Shown here piece after piece: positions 18,451 to 31,062 of a stretch of 64,000 bases of DNA (within the stretch, counting starts at the first letter, position 1; each line of letters begins with the position of its first letter). The notes below the pieces were generated by a model that worked only from the letters and a program-made list of their open reading frames with translations, was not told the DNA's origin and ran no database searches. Position numbers and translations under genes: made by a program. The stretch is taken from positions 8,804,001-8,868,000 of the forward strand of contig BTRK01000003.1 of the NCBI GenBank assembly GCA_036245805.1, in the 5' to 3' direction. Origin of the DNA: Pristionchus mayeri. Its lineage: Eukaryota; Nematoda; Chromadorea; Rhabditida; Neodiplogasteridae.

Positions 18451-19677
18451 ACAAACCTGGTCATTACTAGCAGTATTGTCTTGCTTGTTTAGCGCACACT
18501 CGTTTTTCCAGTGAGTTTCATAAAATTCATACAGGTACTTTGGCGAATTATTCTTTGCGCCATTCGAGTAGACGGATGTGTAGAGTTTGTTGTGGCTACC
18601 GGTCTCTCTTTTATCCACCATCGCTCGTCGAAAACAAATATAGATAAAGATAGGTCGAAGAATGTGTGAAATTAAGAAATTTTACGAGTGTTAGCAAATC
18701 TAAGGACCAGTTGGTGCCTTGGCCAGTAAGAGTTGCCCACCTACTGGTTGGCAGAAACCAGAGGAGGAGTTGATTCTACACTGACCAGATAGATAGTGAG
18801 CGATGTTACTGAGAACCGTAGCGCATGAGTCATCCTCCCCCTAGAACATTGTCCCTTGTGAGTTGATACGTGACAATCGCGAAAACTGTATGTCTGATGT
18901 TAGATATCACTTTCTCAGTGTTAGTGGACCAAGAGTGCCATTTTCAATGACGGGGGACTATCATCATAACCGCTCGAAACGAAGCGCGAAATGAGGAATA
19001 ACAGTGGAATCTCACTTTGAACTGAACTCTCTCGAAGCCTGCGCGGAGGGGACACTTTGAATACATTACAAGAGCTTTTCGAAACCTCTGAAATGTGTTA
19101 AGCTGAACGATTATCTCAAAAATGTGTTGTTAGTTTGTGATGGCTAGACCAGCTGGTATACCACCTCCCTGAAGTTGTACACTCTAATTTAATCATCCTT
19201 TGGAAATTCCAGCTATAAATTTCAGCTTTTATTTACTTGCCCTTCCATTATCGCAAACAGATCTTGAGAAATAAAGGTCTGTATTACTCTACTGTGAGCA
19301 ATCAACAATACAGATTATTCGATTTTGATAACTGTTCTTCGGCCCAGACAATGACAACAGAGCGTTCGTTCCGAGAATTTCGTTAATAAGGACATTCTGA
19401 CTTGGGCGTATTTTTCTCAATTAATTCGCTTGGGATTGGGCGTACGAGTTTGGTTCGACCTTGCAGATCGATATAAAAGAACGATATGAGTTATACTTTA
19501 GTCAGCTCGCGTTGTCTCCTGAACCATCTGCCCATATTTGCTTCAATCCTTACTATTCTCTCTATTTTGTGCATGCGCGGATGACCTTTTGCCTACCGCA
19601 CCCTGCCTCCATTCTCGCACCACTTCTTGAAATATCCCTTACGCCTATGAAGCTAATAATTATACTAATCATTCTAG
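18451..19677. other. No confirmed gene within cassette
   Basis: Mixed-composition DNA. A short frame from ATG 19488 (SSRCLLNHLPIFASILTILS) is hydrophobic and could be a 5' exon of the receptor fragment that follows, but has no clear donor. The 150-residue minus-strand frame at 19562-20014 overlaps the receptor exons and is treated as their shadow. Confidence 0.3.
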
Positions 19678-19876
19678 ATCCTGAAAGCACCTCAGGAAGT
19701 CTCTCTTCCCTCGTCATGGTCATCCCTCTGTATGAAGTCATCGAAAATTCACACATAGGTGAGAGCTTATTGTTCGGAGAGTTGGGGTCCTCAAATTTCC
19801 AATGATTATACAGAAAAGAATAATTACAGTGTTCGGCCTCATCGCCAACTTTTTGCTCCTCTTCGCCATTATCAAG
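19678..19876 (+). pseudogene. 7TM chemoreceptor-like 5' exons, truncated (copy 1)
   Basis: Exon 19678-19758 (after ATTCTAG; donor GTGAGA) encodes VMVIPLYEVIENSHI in frame. Exon 19830-19876 (after AATTACAG; donor GTAGGC) continues in phase as VFGLIANFLLLFAIIK. A short outward segment followed by a G-L-I-x-N-x-L-L-L-F-x-I-I-K helix is the usual first transmembrane segment of nematode G-protein-coupled chemoreceptors. No further transmembrane exon follows: after 170 bp the satellite begins. The gene is therefore cut off after TM1. Subfamily not assignable. Confidence 0.5.
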
Positions 19877-20046
19877 GTAGGCAAGGCATATATAATTAAT
19901 ATAGACTAGCCGCCTAGAGGCAGCTAGGAGGTGGCATGTGTTTATCTCCCAGGAAGGATTGAAAGCATCTTTTCCCTCCCCTCCCAATGATTTCTCATCT
20001 CTAAAGCTAATCATATTTCCCTTACCTCTAGGATCGACTTGCTAAA

Positions 20047-21970
20047 CACTAGGACCCTCTCCTCCCCCTATCCTATCTCTAGGACCCTCTCCTTCCCCTC
20101 TCCTATCTCTAGGACCCTCTTCTCCCCTCTCCTTTCATTAGGACCATCTCCTCTCCCCTCTCCTTTCATTAGGACCATCTCCTCTCCCCTCACCTAGCTC
20201 TAGGACCCTCTCCTACCCCTCTCCTATCTCTAGGACCCTCTTCTCCCCTCTCCTTTCACTAGGACCCTCTACTCTCCCTCCTATCTCTAGGACCCTCTCC
20301 TCCCCCTATCCTATCTCTAGGACCCTCTCCTACCCCTCTCCTATCTCTAGGACCCTCTACTCTCCCTCCTATCTCTAGGACCCTCTCCTCCCCTCTCCTA
20401 TCTCTAGGACCCTCTCCTCCCCTCTCCTATCTCTAGGACCCTCTCCTCCCCTCTCCTATCTCTAGGACCCTCTTCTCCCCCTCTCCTTTCACTAGGACAA
20501 TCTCCTCTCCCCTCTCCTAGCTCTAGGACCCTCTCCTCCCCCTCTCCGTTCTCTAGGACCATCTCCTCCCCCTCTACAATCTCTAGGACCCTTTCCTCCC
20601 CCTCTGCTATCTCTAGGACCCTCTCCCCCCTCTCATACCTCTAGGAACCTTTCATCCCCGTCTCCTTTCTCTAGAACCCTCTCCTCTCCCTATCCTATCT
20701 CTATCACCTTCTCCTCCCCCTCTCATATCTCTAGGACCCTCTCCTACCCCTCTCCGTTCTCTGGGACCATCTCCTCTCCCCTCTCCTATCTCTAGGACCC
20801 TCTCCTTCCCCTCTCCTATATCTAGGACCCTCTCCTCCCTCCTCTCCTATCTCTATCACCTTCTCCTCCCCCTCTCATATCTCTAGGACCCTCTCCTACC
20901 TCTCTCCGTTCTCTGGGACCATCTCCTCTCCCCTCTCCTATCTCTAGGACCCTCTCCTCTCCCCTCTCCTAGCTCTAGGACCCTCTCCTCCCCCTCTCCG
21001 TTCTCTAGGACCATCTCCTCCCCCTCTACAATCTCTAGGACCCTATCCTCCCCCCTCTCCGTTCTCTAGGACCATCTCCTCTCCCCTCTCCAATCTCTTG
21101 GACCCTATCCTCCCCCCTCTCGGTTCTCTAGGACCCTCTCCTCTCCCCTCTCCTATCTCTAGGACCCTCTCCTATATCTAGGACCCTCTCCTATATCTAG
21201 GACCCTCTCCTCCCTCCTCTCCTATCTCTAGGACCCTCTCCTCCCCCTCTCCTATCTCTAGGACCCTCTCCTCCCCCTCTCCTTTCTCTAGGACCATCTC
21301 CTCTCCCATCTCCTAGCTCTAGGACCCTATCCTCCCCCCTCTCGGTTCTCTAGGACCCTCTCCTCTCCCCTCTCCTATATCTAGGACCCTCTCCTCCCTC
21401 CTCTCCTATCTCTAGGACCCTCTCCTCCCCCTCTCCTATCTCTAGGACCCTCTCCTCCCCCTCTCCTTTCTCTAGGACCATCTCCTCCCCCTATCCTATC
21501 TCTAGCACCTTCTCCTCCCCCTCTCCTTTCTCTAGGACCATCTCCTCTCCCATCTCCTAGCTCTAGGACCCTATCCTCCCCCCTCTCGGTTCTCTAGGAC
21601 CCTCTCCTCCCCCTCTCCTATCTCTAGGACCCTCTCCTCCCCCTCTCCTTTCTCTAGGACCATCTCCTCTCCCATCTCCTAGCTCTAGGACCTTATCCTC
21701 CCCCCTCTCGGTTCTCTAGGACCCTCTCTTCTCCCCTCTCCTTTCACTAGGACCATCTCCTCTCCCCTCTCCTCTCTCTAGGACCCTCTACTCTCCCTCC
21801 TATCTCTAGGACCCTCTCCTCCCCCCTATCCTATCTCTAGGACCCTCTCCTCTCCCCTCTCCTATCTCTAGGACCCTCTCCTCCCTCCTCTCCTTTCACT
21901 AGGACAATCTCCTCTCCCCTCTCCTAGCTCTAGGACCCTCTCCTCCCCCTCTCCGTTCTCTAGGACCATC
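20047..21970. repeat. Polypyrimidine satellite, block 1
   Basis: Tandem 30-bp unit whose core is CTATCTCTAGGACCCTCTCC followed by TCCCCCTCTC. Units vary from about 24 to 32 bp. Recurrent variants have TTTCACTAGGACCATCTCC, CGTTCTCTAGGACCATCTCC, AGCTCTAGGACCCTATCC, or an ATCTCTATCACC start. The plus strand is almost all C and T apart from TAGGA and a few A. The block ends abruptly in GGACCATC at the start of cassette 2. Confidence 0.97.
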
Positions 21971-24160
21971 TTTCGTTACATTATCTGTCATTTATTTCAG
22001 TCTCTTCCAATAGGTCATCGCACTATGACAAGAATTAGAAAGATAGTGCGCGAGAGGTAGACATTTCATGGTAAGTGTAGATGCAACTCATGTCTATGCT
22101 TTCTGTGGGTAAACGGTAGAGTTCGTAATAAACAATGTAATCAATAGTGAATGAAAAAACAGAGAAGACAACCTAGTAAGGGAGGATAGTAAGAAAACCA
22201 TAGAATTAAGCGGATTGGTGTGTTATTTTAACTGTTATCTCTCGTTCCTCTCTCGTTCCGTTCCGTTCAATCTCTCGTTCCGCAATGCTCTCTCGCGTTC
22301 TATGGCAAACGAGATAGCATTGAGAAATGAGAGATCGATAAATTTTCGCACATCCCAGATGGGAGTCGTGAAGGTGCTTATTACTAGAATCAGACGTGCT
22401 GTTTACGCCCATTCGAACTTTTCCCTTCAACTCACAGGGGACACAGGGAGTGCATTACGCACGCAAATTCTCAGTAGCAGTTAGTGCTGGCCGGTCAGAC
22501 AGAGCGAGAGAGCGTGTGAAACGAGGAGAGTGCGCGCCGTTTTGGCATCACTAGTAGCAGCACGACAAACCTGGTCATTACTAGCAGTATTGTCTTGCTT
22601 GTTTAGCGCACACTCGTTTTTCCAGTGAGTTTCATAAAATTCATACAGGTACTTTGGCGAATTATTCTTTGCGCCATTCGAGTAGACGGATGTGTAGAGT
22701 TTGTTGTGGCTACCGGTCTCTCTTTTATCCACCATCGCTCGTCGAAAACAAATATAGATAAAGATAGGTCGAAGAATGTGTGAAATTAAGAAATTTTACG
22801 AGTGTTAGCAAATCTAAGGACCAGTTGGTGCCTTGGCCAGTAAGAGTTGCCCACCTACTGGTTGGCAGAAACCAGAGGAGGAGTTGATTCTACACTGACC
22901 AGATAGATAGTGAGCGATGTTACTGAGAACCGTAGCGCATGAGTCATCCTCCCCCTAGAACATTGTCCCTTGTGAGTTGATACGTGACAATCGCGAAAAC
23001 TGTATGTCTGATGTTAGATATCACTTTCTCAGTGTTAGTGGACCAAGAGTGCCATTTTCAATGACGGGGGACTATCATCATAACCGCTCGAAACGAAGCG
23101 CGAAATGAGGAATAACAGTGGAATCTCACTTTGAACTGAACTCTCTCGAAGCCTGCGCGGAGGGGACACTTTGAATACATTACAAGAGCTTTTCGAAACC
23201 TCTGAAATGTGTTAAGCTGAACGATTATCTCAAAAATGTGTTGTTAGTTTGTGATGGCTAGACCAGCTGGTATACCACCTCCCTGAAGTTGTACACTCTA
23301 ATTTAATCATCCTTTGGAAATTCCAGCTATAAATTTCAGCTTTTATTTACTTGCCCTTCCATTATCGCAAACAGATCTTGAGAAATAAAGGTCTGTATTA
23401 CTCTACTGTGAGCAATCAACAATACAGATTATTCGATTTTGATAACTGTTCTTCGGCCCAGACAATGACAACAGAGCGTTCGTTCCGAGAATTTCGTTAA
23501 TAAGGACATTCTGACTTGGGCGTATTTTTCTCAATTAATTCGCTTGGGATTGGGCGTACGAGTTTGGTTCGACCTTGCAGATCGATATAAAAGAACGATA
23601 TGAGTTATACTTTAGTCAGCTCGCGTTGTCTCCTGAACCATCTGCCCATATTTGCTTCAATCCTTACTATTCTCTCTATTTTGTGCATGCGCGGATGACC
23701 TTTTGCCTACCGCACCCTGCCTCCATTCTCGCACCACTTCTTGAAATATCCCTTACGCCTATGAAGCTAATAATTATACTAATCATTCTAGATCCTGAAA
23801 GCACCTCAGGAAGTCTCTCTTCCCTCGTCATGGTCATCCCTCTGTATGAAGTCATCGAAAATTCACACATAGGTGAGAGCTTATTGTTCGGAGAGTTGGG
23901 GTCCTCAAATTTCCAATGATTATACAGAAAAGAATAATTACAGTGTTCGGCCTCATCGCCAACTTTTTGCTCCTCTTCGCCATTATCAAGGTAGGCAAGG
24001 CATATATAATTAATATAGACTAGCCGCCTAGAGGCAGCTAGGAGGTGGCATGTGTTTATCTCCCAGGAAGGATTGAAAGCATCTTTTCCCTCCCCTCCCA
24101 ATGATTTCTCATCTCTAAAGCTAATCATATTTCCCTTACCTCTAGGATCGACTTGCTAAA
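21971..24160 (+). repeat. 2,190-bp cassette, copy 2
   Basis: Copy of 17857-20046 at +4,114 bp. The left junction joins satellite GGACCATC directly to TTTCGTTAC; the same junction occurs in copy 3, so it formed once and was then copied. Confidence 0.95.
23792..23990 (+). pseudogene. 7TM chemoreceptor-like 5' exons, truncated (copy 2)
   Basis: Exons 23792-23872 and 23944-23990, identical in sequence and splice sites to those at 19678-19876. Both flanks of the cassette are satellite, so this copy has no rest-of-gene. Confidence 0.5.
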
Positions 24161-27100
24161 CACTAGGACCCTCTCCTCCCCCTATCCTATCTCTAGGACC
24201 CTCTCCTTCCCCTCTCCTATCTCTAGGACCCTCTTCTCCCCTCTCCTTTCATTAGGACCATCTCCTCTCCCCTCTCCTTTCATTAGGACCATCTCCTCTC
24301 CCCTCACCTAGCTCTAGGACCCTCTCCTACCCCTCTCCTATCTCTAGGACCCTCTTCTCCCCTCTCCTTTCACTAGGACCCTCTACTCTCCCTCCTATCT
24401 CTAGGACCCTCTCCTCCCCCTATCCTATCTCTAGGACCCTCTCCTACCCCTCTCCTATCTCTAGGACCCTCTACTCTCCCTCCTATCTCTAGGACCCTCT
24501 CCTCCCCTCTCCTATCTCTAGGACCCTCTCCTCCCCTCTCCTATCTCTAGGACCCTCTCCTCCCCTCTCCTATCTCTAGGACCCTCTTCTCCCCCTCTCC
24601 TTTCACTAGGACAATCTCCTCTCCCCTCTCCTAGCTCTAGGACCCTCTCCTCCCCCTCTCCGTTCTCTAGGACCATCTCCTCCCCCTCTACAATCTCTAG
24701 GACCCTTTCCTCCCCCTCTGCTATCTCTAGGACCCTCTCCCCCCACTCATACCTCTAGGAACCTTTCATCCCCGTCTCCTTTCTCTAGAACCCTCTCCTC
24801 TCCCTATCCTATCTCTATCACCTTCTCCTCCCCCTCTCATATCTCTAGGACCCTCTCCTACCCCTCTCCGTTCTCTGGGACCATCTCCTCTCCCCTCTCC
24901 TATCTCTAGGACCCTCTCCTTCCCCTCTCCTATATCTAGGACCCTCTCCTCCCTCCTCTCCTATCTCTATCACCTTCTCCTCCCCCTCTCATATCTCTAG
25001 GACCCTCTCCTACCCCTCTCCGTTCTCTGGGACCATCTCCTCTCCCCTCTCCTATCTCTAGGACCCTCTCCTCTCCCCTCTCCTAGCTCTAGGACCCTCT
25101 CCTCCCCCTCTCCGTTCTCTAGGACCATCTCCTCCCCCTCTACAATCTCTAGGACCCTATCCTCCCCCCTCTCCGTTCTCTAGGACCATCTCCTCTCCCC
25201 TCTCCAATCTCTTGGACCCTATCCTCCCCCCTCTCGGTTCTCTAGGACCCTCTCCTCTCCCCTCTCCTATCTCTAGGACCCTCTCCTATATCTAGGACCC
25301 TCTCCTCCCTCCTCTCCTATCTCTAGGACCCTCTCCTCCCCCTCTCCTATCTCTAGGACCCTCTCCTCCCCCTCTCCTTTCTCTAGGACCATCTCCTCTC
25401 CCATCTCCTAGCTCTAGGACCCTATCCTCCCCCCTCTCGGTTCTCTAGGACCCTCTCCTCTCCCCTCTCCTATATCTAGGACCCTCTCCTCCCTCCTCTC
25501 CTATCTCTAGGACCCTCTCCTCCCCCTCTCCTATCTCTAGGACCCTCTCCTCCCCCTCTCCTTTCTCTAGGACCATCTCCTCCCCCTATCCTATCTCTAG
25601 CACCTTCTCCTCCCCCTCTCATATCTCTAGGACCCTCTCCTCTCCCCTCTCCTAGCTCTAGGACCCTATCCTCCCCCCTCTCGGTTCTCTAGGACCCTCT
25701 CCTCTCCCCTCTCCTATCTCTAGGACCCTCTCCTCCCTCCTCTCCTATCTCTAGGACCCTCTCCTCCCCCTATCCTATCTCTAGCACCTTCTCCTCCCCC
25801 TCTCATATCTCTAGTACCCTCTCCTCTCCCCTCTCCTAGCTCTAGGACCCTATCCTCCCCCCTCTCGGTTCTCTAGGACCCTCTCCTCTCCCCTCTCCTA
25901 TCTCTAGGACCCTCTCCTTCCCCTCTCCTATCTCTGCGACCCTCTTATCCCCTCTCCTTTCACTAGGACCATCTCCTCTCCCCTCTCCTAGCTCTAGGAC
26001 CCTCTCCTACCCCTCTCCTATCTCTAGGACCCTCTTCTCCCCTCTCCTTTCACTAGGACCCTCTCCTCTCCCCTCTCCTATCTCTAGGACCCTCTCCTTC
26101 CCCTCTCCTATCTCTAGGACCCTCTCCTACCCCTCTCCGTTCTCTGGGACCATCTCCTCTCCCCTCTCCTATCTCTAGGACCCTCTCCTAGCTCTAGGAC
26201 CCTCTCCTCCCCCTCTCCGTTCTCTAGGACCATCTCCTCCCCCTCTACAATCTCTAGGACCCTATCCTCCCCCCTCTCCGTTCTCTAGGACCATCTCCTC
26301 CCCCTATCCTATCTCTAGGACCCTCTCCTTCCCCTCTCCTATATCTAGGACCCTCTCCTCCCTCCTCTCCTATCTCTATCACCTTCTCCTCCCCCTCTCA
26401 TATCTCTAGGACCCTCTCCTACCCCTCTCCGTTCTCTGGGACCATCTCCTCTCCCCTCTCCTATCTCTAGGACCCTCTCCTCCCCCTATCCTATCTCTAG
26501 CACCTTCTCCTCCCCCTCTCATATCTCTAGTACCCTCTCCTCTCCCCTCTCCTAGCTCTAGGACCCTATCCTCCCCCCTCTCGGTTCTCTAGGACCCTCT
26601 CCTCTCCCCTCTCCTATCTCTAGGACCCTCTCCTTCCCCTCTCCTATCTCTGCGACCCTCTTATCCCCTCTCCTTTCACTAGGACCATCTCCTCTCCCCT
26701 CTCCTAGCTCTAGGACCCTCTCCTACCCCTCTCCTATCTCTAGGACCCTCTTCTCCCCTCTCCTTTCACTAGGACCCTCTCCTCTCCCCTCTCCTATCTC
26801 TAGGACCCTCTCCTTCCCCTCTCCTATCTCTAGGACCCTCTCCTACCCCTCTCCGTTCTCTGGGACCATCTCCTCTCCCCTCTCCTATCTCTAGGACCCT
26901 CTCCTAGCTCTAGGACCCTCTCCTCCCCCTCTCCGTTCTCTAGGACCATCTCCTCCCCCTCTACAATCTCTAGGACCCTATCCTCCCCCCTCTCCGTTCT
27001 CTAGGACCATCTCCTCTCCCTCTCCGTTCTCTAGGACCATCTCCTCCCCCTCTACAATCTCTAGGACCCTATCCTCCCCCCTCTCCGTTCTCTAGGACCA

Positions 27101-30100
27101 TCTCCTCTCCCTCTCCGTTCTCTAGGACCATCTCCTCCCCCTATCCTATCTCTAGGACCCTCTCCTTCCCCTCTCCTATCTCTAGGACCCTCTCCTCTCC
27201 CCTCTCCTAGCTCTAGGACCCTCTCCTCCCCCTCTCCGTTCTCTAGGACCATCTCCTCCCCCTCTACAATCTCTAGGACCCTCTCCTACCCCTCTCCTAT
27301 CTCTAGGACCCTCTTCTCCCCTCTCCTTTCACTAGGACCCTCTACTCTCCCTCCTATCTCTAGGACCCTCTCCTCCCCCTATCCTATCTCTAGGACCCTC
27401 TCCTACCCCTCTCCTATCTCTAGGACCCTCTACTCTCCCTCCTATCTCTAGGACCCTCTCCTCCCCTCTCCTATCTCTAGGACCCTCTCCTCCCCTCTCC
27501 TATCTCTAGGACCCTCTCCTCCCCTCTCCTATCTCTAGGACCCTCTTCTCCCCCTCTCCTTTCACTAGGACAATCTCCTCTCCCCTCTCCTAGCTCTAGG
27601 ACCCTCTCCTCCCCCTCTCCGTTCTCTAGGACCATCTCCTCCCCCTCTACAATCTCTAGGACCCTTTCCTCCCCCTCTCATATCTCTAGTACCCTCTCCT
27701 CTCCCCTCTCCTAGCTCTAGGACCCTATCCTCCCCCCTCTCGGTTCTCTAGGACCCTCTCCTCTCCCCTCTCCTAGCTCTAGGACCCTCTCCTCCCCCTC
27801 TCCGTTCTCTAGGACCATCTCCTCCCCCTCTACAATCTCTAGCACCTTCTCCTCCCCCTCTCATATCTCTAGGACCCTCTCCTCTCCCCTCTCCTAGCTC
27901 TAGGACCCTATCCTCCCCCCTCTCGGTTCTCTAGGACCCTCTCCTCTCCCCTCTCCTATCTCTAGGACCCTCTCCTCCCTCCTCTCCTATCTCTAGGACC
28001 CTCTCCTCCCCCTATCCTATCTCTAGCACCTTCTCCTCCCCCTCTCATATCTCTAGTACCCTCTCCTCTCCCCTCTCCTAGCTCTAGGACCCTATCCTCC
28101 CCCCTCTCGGTTCTCTAGGACCCTCTCCTCTCCCCTCTCCTATCTCTAGGACCCTCTCCTTCCCCTCTCCTATCTCTGCGACCCTCTTATCCCCTCTCCT
28201 TTCACTAGGACCATCTCCTCTCCCCTCTCCTAGCTCTAGGACCCTCTCCTACCCCTCTCCTATCTCTAGGACCCTCTTCTCCCCTCTCCTTTCACTAGGA
28301 CCCTCTCCTCTCCCCTCTCCTATCTCTAGGACCCTCTCCTTCCCCTCTCCTATCTCTAGGACCCTCTCCTACCCCTCTCCGTTCTCTGGGACCATCTCCT
28401 CTCCCCTCTCCTATCTCTAGGACCCTCTCCTAGCTCTAGGACCCTCTCCTCCCCCTCTCCGTTCTCTAGGACCATCTCCTCCCCCTCTACAATCTCTAGG
28501 ACCCTATCCTCCCCCCTCTCCGTTCTCTAGGACCATCTCCTCCCCCTATCCTATCTCTAGGACCCTCTCCTTCCCCTCTCCTATATCTAGGACCCTCTCC
28601 TCCCTCCTCTCCTATCTCTATCACCTTCTCCTCCCCCTCTCATATCTCTAGGACCCTCTCCTACCCCTCTCCGTTCTCTGGGACCATCTCCTCTCCCCTC
28701 TCCTATCTCTAGGACCCTCTCCTCCCCCTATCCTATCTCTAGGACCCTCTCCTACCCCTCTCCGTTCTCTGGGACCATCTCCTCTCCCCTCTCCTATCTC
28801 TAGGACCCTCTCCTAGCTCTAGGACCCTCTCCTCCCCCTCTCCGTTCTCTAGGACCATCTCCTCCCCCTCTACAATCTCTAGGACCCTATCCTCCCCCCT
28901 CTCCGTTCTCTAGGACCATCTCCTCTCCCTCTCCGTTCTCTAGGACCATCTCCTCCCCCTCTACAATCTCTAGGACCCTATCCTCCCCCCTCTCCGTTCT
29001 CTAGGACCATCTCCTCTCCCTCTCCGTTCTCTAGGACCATCTCCTCCCCCTATCCTATCTCTAGGACCCTCTCCTTCCCCTCTCCTATCTCTAGGACCCT
29101 CTCCTCTCCCCTCTCCTAGCTCTAGGACCCTCTCCTCCCCCTCTCCGTTCTCTAGGACCATCTCCTCCCCCTCTACAATCTCTAGGACCCTCTCCTACCC
29201 CTCTCCTATCTCTAGGACCCTCTTCTCCCCTCTCCTTTCACTAGGACCCTCTACTCTCCCTCCTATCTCTAGGACCCTCTCCTCCCCCTATCCTATCTCT
29301 AGGACCCTCTCCTACCCCTCTCCTATCTCTAGGACCCTCTACTCTCCCTCCTATCTCTAGGACCCTCTCCTCCCCTCTCCTATCTCTAGGACCCTCTCCT
29401 CCCCTCTCCTATCTCTAGGACCCTCTCCTCCCCTCTCCTATCTCTAGGACCCTCTTCTCCCCCTCTCCTTTCACTAGGACAATCTCCTCTCCCCTCTCCT
29501 AGCTCTAGGACCCTCTCCTCCCCCTCTCCGTTCTCTAGGACCATCTCCTCCCCCTCTACAATCTCTAGGACCCTTTCCTCCCCCTCTCATATCTCTAGTA
29601 CCCTCTCCTCTCCCCTCTCCTAGCTCTAGGACCCTATCCTCCCCCCTCTCGGTTCTCTAGGACCCTCTCCTCTCCCCTCTCCTATCTCTAGGACCCTCTC
29701 CTTCCCCTCTCCTATCTCTGCGACCCTCTTATCCCCTCTCCTTTCACTAGGACCATCTCCTCTCCCCTCTCCTAGCTCTAGGACCCTCTCCTACCCCTCT
29801 CCTATCTCTAGGACCCTCTTCTCCCCTCTCCTTTCACTAGGACCATCTCCTCTCCCCTCTCCTATCTCTAGGACCCTCTACTCTCCCTCCTATCTCTAGG
29901 ACCCTCTCCTCCCCCTCTCCTTTCTCTAGGACCATCTCCTCTCCCATCTCCTAGCTCTAGGACCCTATCCTCCCCCCTCTCGGTTCTCTAGGACCCTCTC
30001 CTCCCCCTCTCCTATCTCTAGGACCCTCTCCTCCCCCTCTCCTTTCTCTAGGACCATCTCCTCTCCCATCTCCTAGCTCTAGGACCTTATCCTCCCCCCT

Positions 30101-31062
30101 CTCGGTTCTCTAGGACCCTCTCTTCTCCCCTCTCCTTTCACTAGGACCATCTCCTCTCCCCTCTCCTCTCTCTAGGACCCTCTACTCTCCCTCCTATCTC
30201 TAGGACCCTCTCTTCCCCCCTATCCTATCTCTAGGACCCTCTCCTCTCCCCTCTCCTATCTCTAGGACCCTCTCCTCCCTCCTCTCCTTTCACTAGGACA
30301 ATCTCCTCTCCCCTCTCCTAGCTCTAGGACCCTATCCTCCCCCCTCTCGGTTCTCTAGGACCCTCTCCTCTCCCCTCTCCTATCTCTAGGACCCTCTCCT
30401 TCCCCTCTCCTATCTCTGCGACCCTCTTATCCCCTCTCCTTTCACTAGGACCATCTCCTCTCCCCTCTCCTAGCTCTAGGACCCTCTCCTACCCCTCTCC
30501 TATCTCTAGGACCCTCTTCTCCCCTCTCCTTTCACTAGGACCATCTCCTCTCCCCTCTCCTATCTCTAGGACCCTCTACTCTCCCTCCTATCTCTAGGAC
30601 CCTCTCCTCCCCCTCTCCTTTCTCTAGGACCATCTCCTCTCCCATCTCCTAGCTCTAGGACCCTATCCTCCCCCCTCTCGGTTCTCTAGGACCCTCTCCT
30701 CCCCCTCTCCTATCTCTAGGACCCTCTCCTCCCCCTCTCCTTTCTCTAGGACCATCTCCTCTCCCATCTCCTAGCTCTAGGACCTTATCCTCCCCCCTCT
30801 CGGTTCTCTAGGACCCTCTCTTCTCCCCTCTCCTTTCACTAGGACCATCTCCTCTCCCCTCTCCTCTCTCTAGGACCCTCTACTCTCCCTCCTATCTCTA
30901 GGACCCTCTCTTCCCCCCTATCCTATCTCTAGGACCCTCTCCTCTCCCCTCTCCTATCTCTAGGACCCTCTCCTCCCTCCTCTCCTTTCACTAGGACAAT
31001 CTCCTCTCCCCTCTCCTAGCTCTAGGACCCTCTCCTCCCCCTCTCCGTTCTCTAGGACCATC
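24161..31062. repeat. Polypyrimidine satellite, block 2
   Basis: Same 30-bp family. The first part follows block 1 with rare substitutions (for example t to a near 24745). A longer repeat of about 1,909 bp is visible: the segment at 27061-27252 recurs exactly at 28970-29161. A variant with CTCTGCGACCCTCTTATCCC appears at 25932, 26648, 28174, 29716 and 30414. Confidence 0.97.

Larger units (their letters stand above)
17857..20046 (+). repeat. 2,190-bp cassette, copy 1 (left edge of satellite)
   Basis: Unique-sequence segment beginning TTTCGTTACATTATCTGTC. It recurs at exact offsets of 4,114 and 13,206 bp, and all its open frames are identical in the three copies. Here the left flank is ordinary DNA (GTTGCTCTC), so this is the likely original. 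The right flank is the satellite. It contains a half palindrome (18371-18440) and 7TM-like exons (19678-19876). Confidence 0.95.

Noticed and set aside
18092..18621. Overlapping frames of 74, 89 and 84 residues in the cassette
   Set aside because: Overlap one another on both strands and partly translate the palindromic repeat.
19562..20014. 150-residue minus-strand frame in the cassette (and its copies)
   Set aside because: Lies opposite the better supported 7TM-like exons with their splice signals; no recognisable domain.
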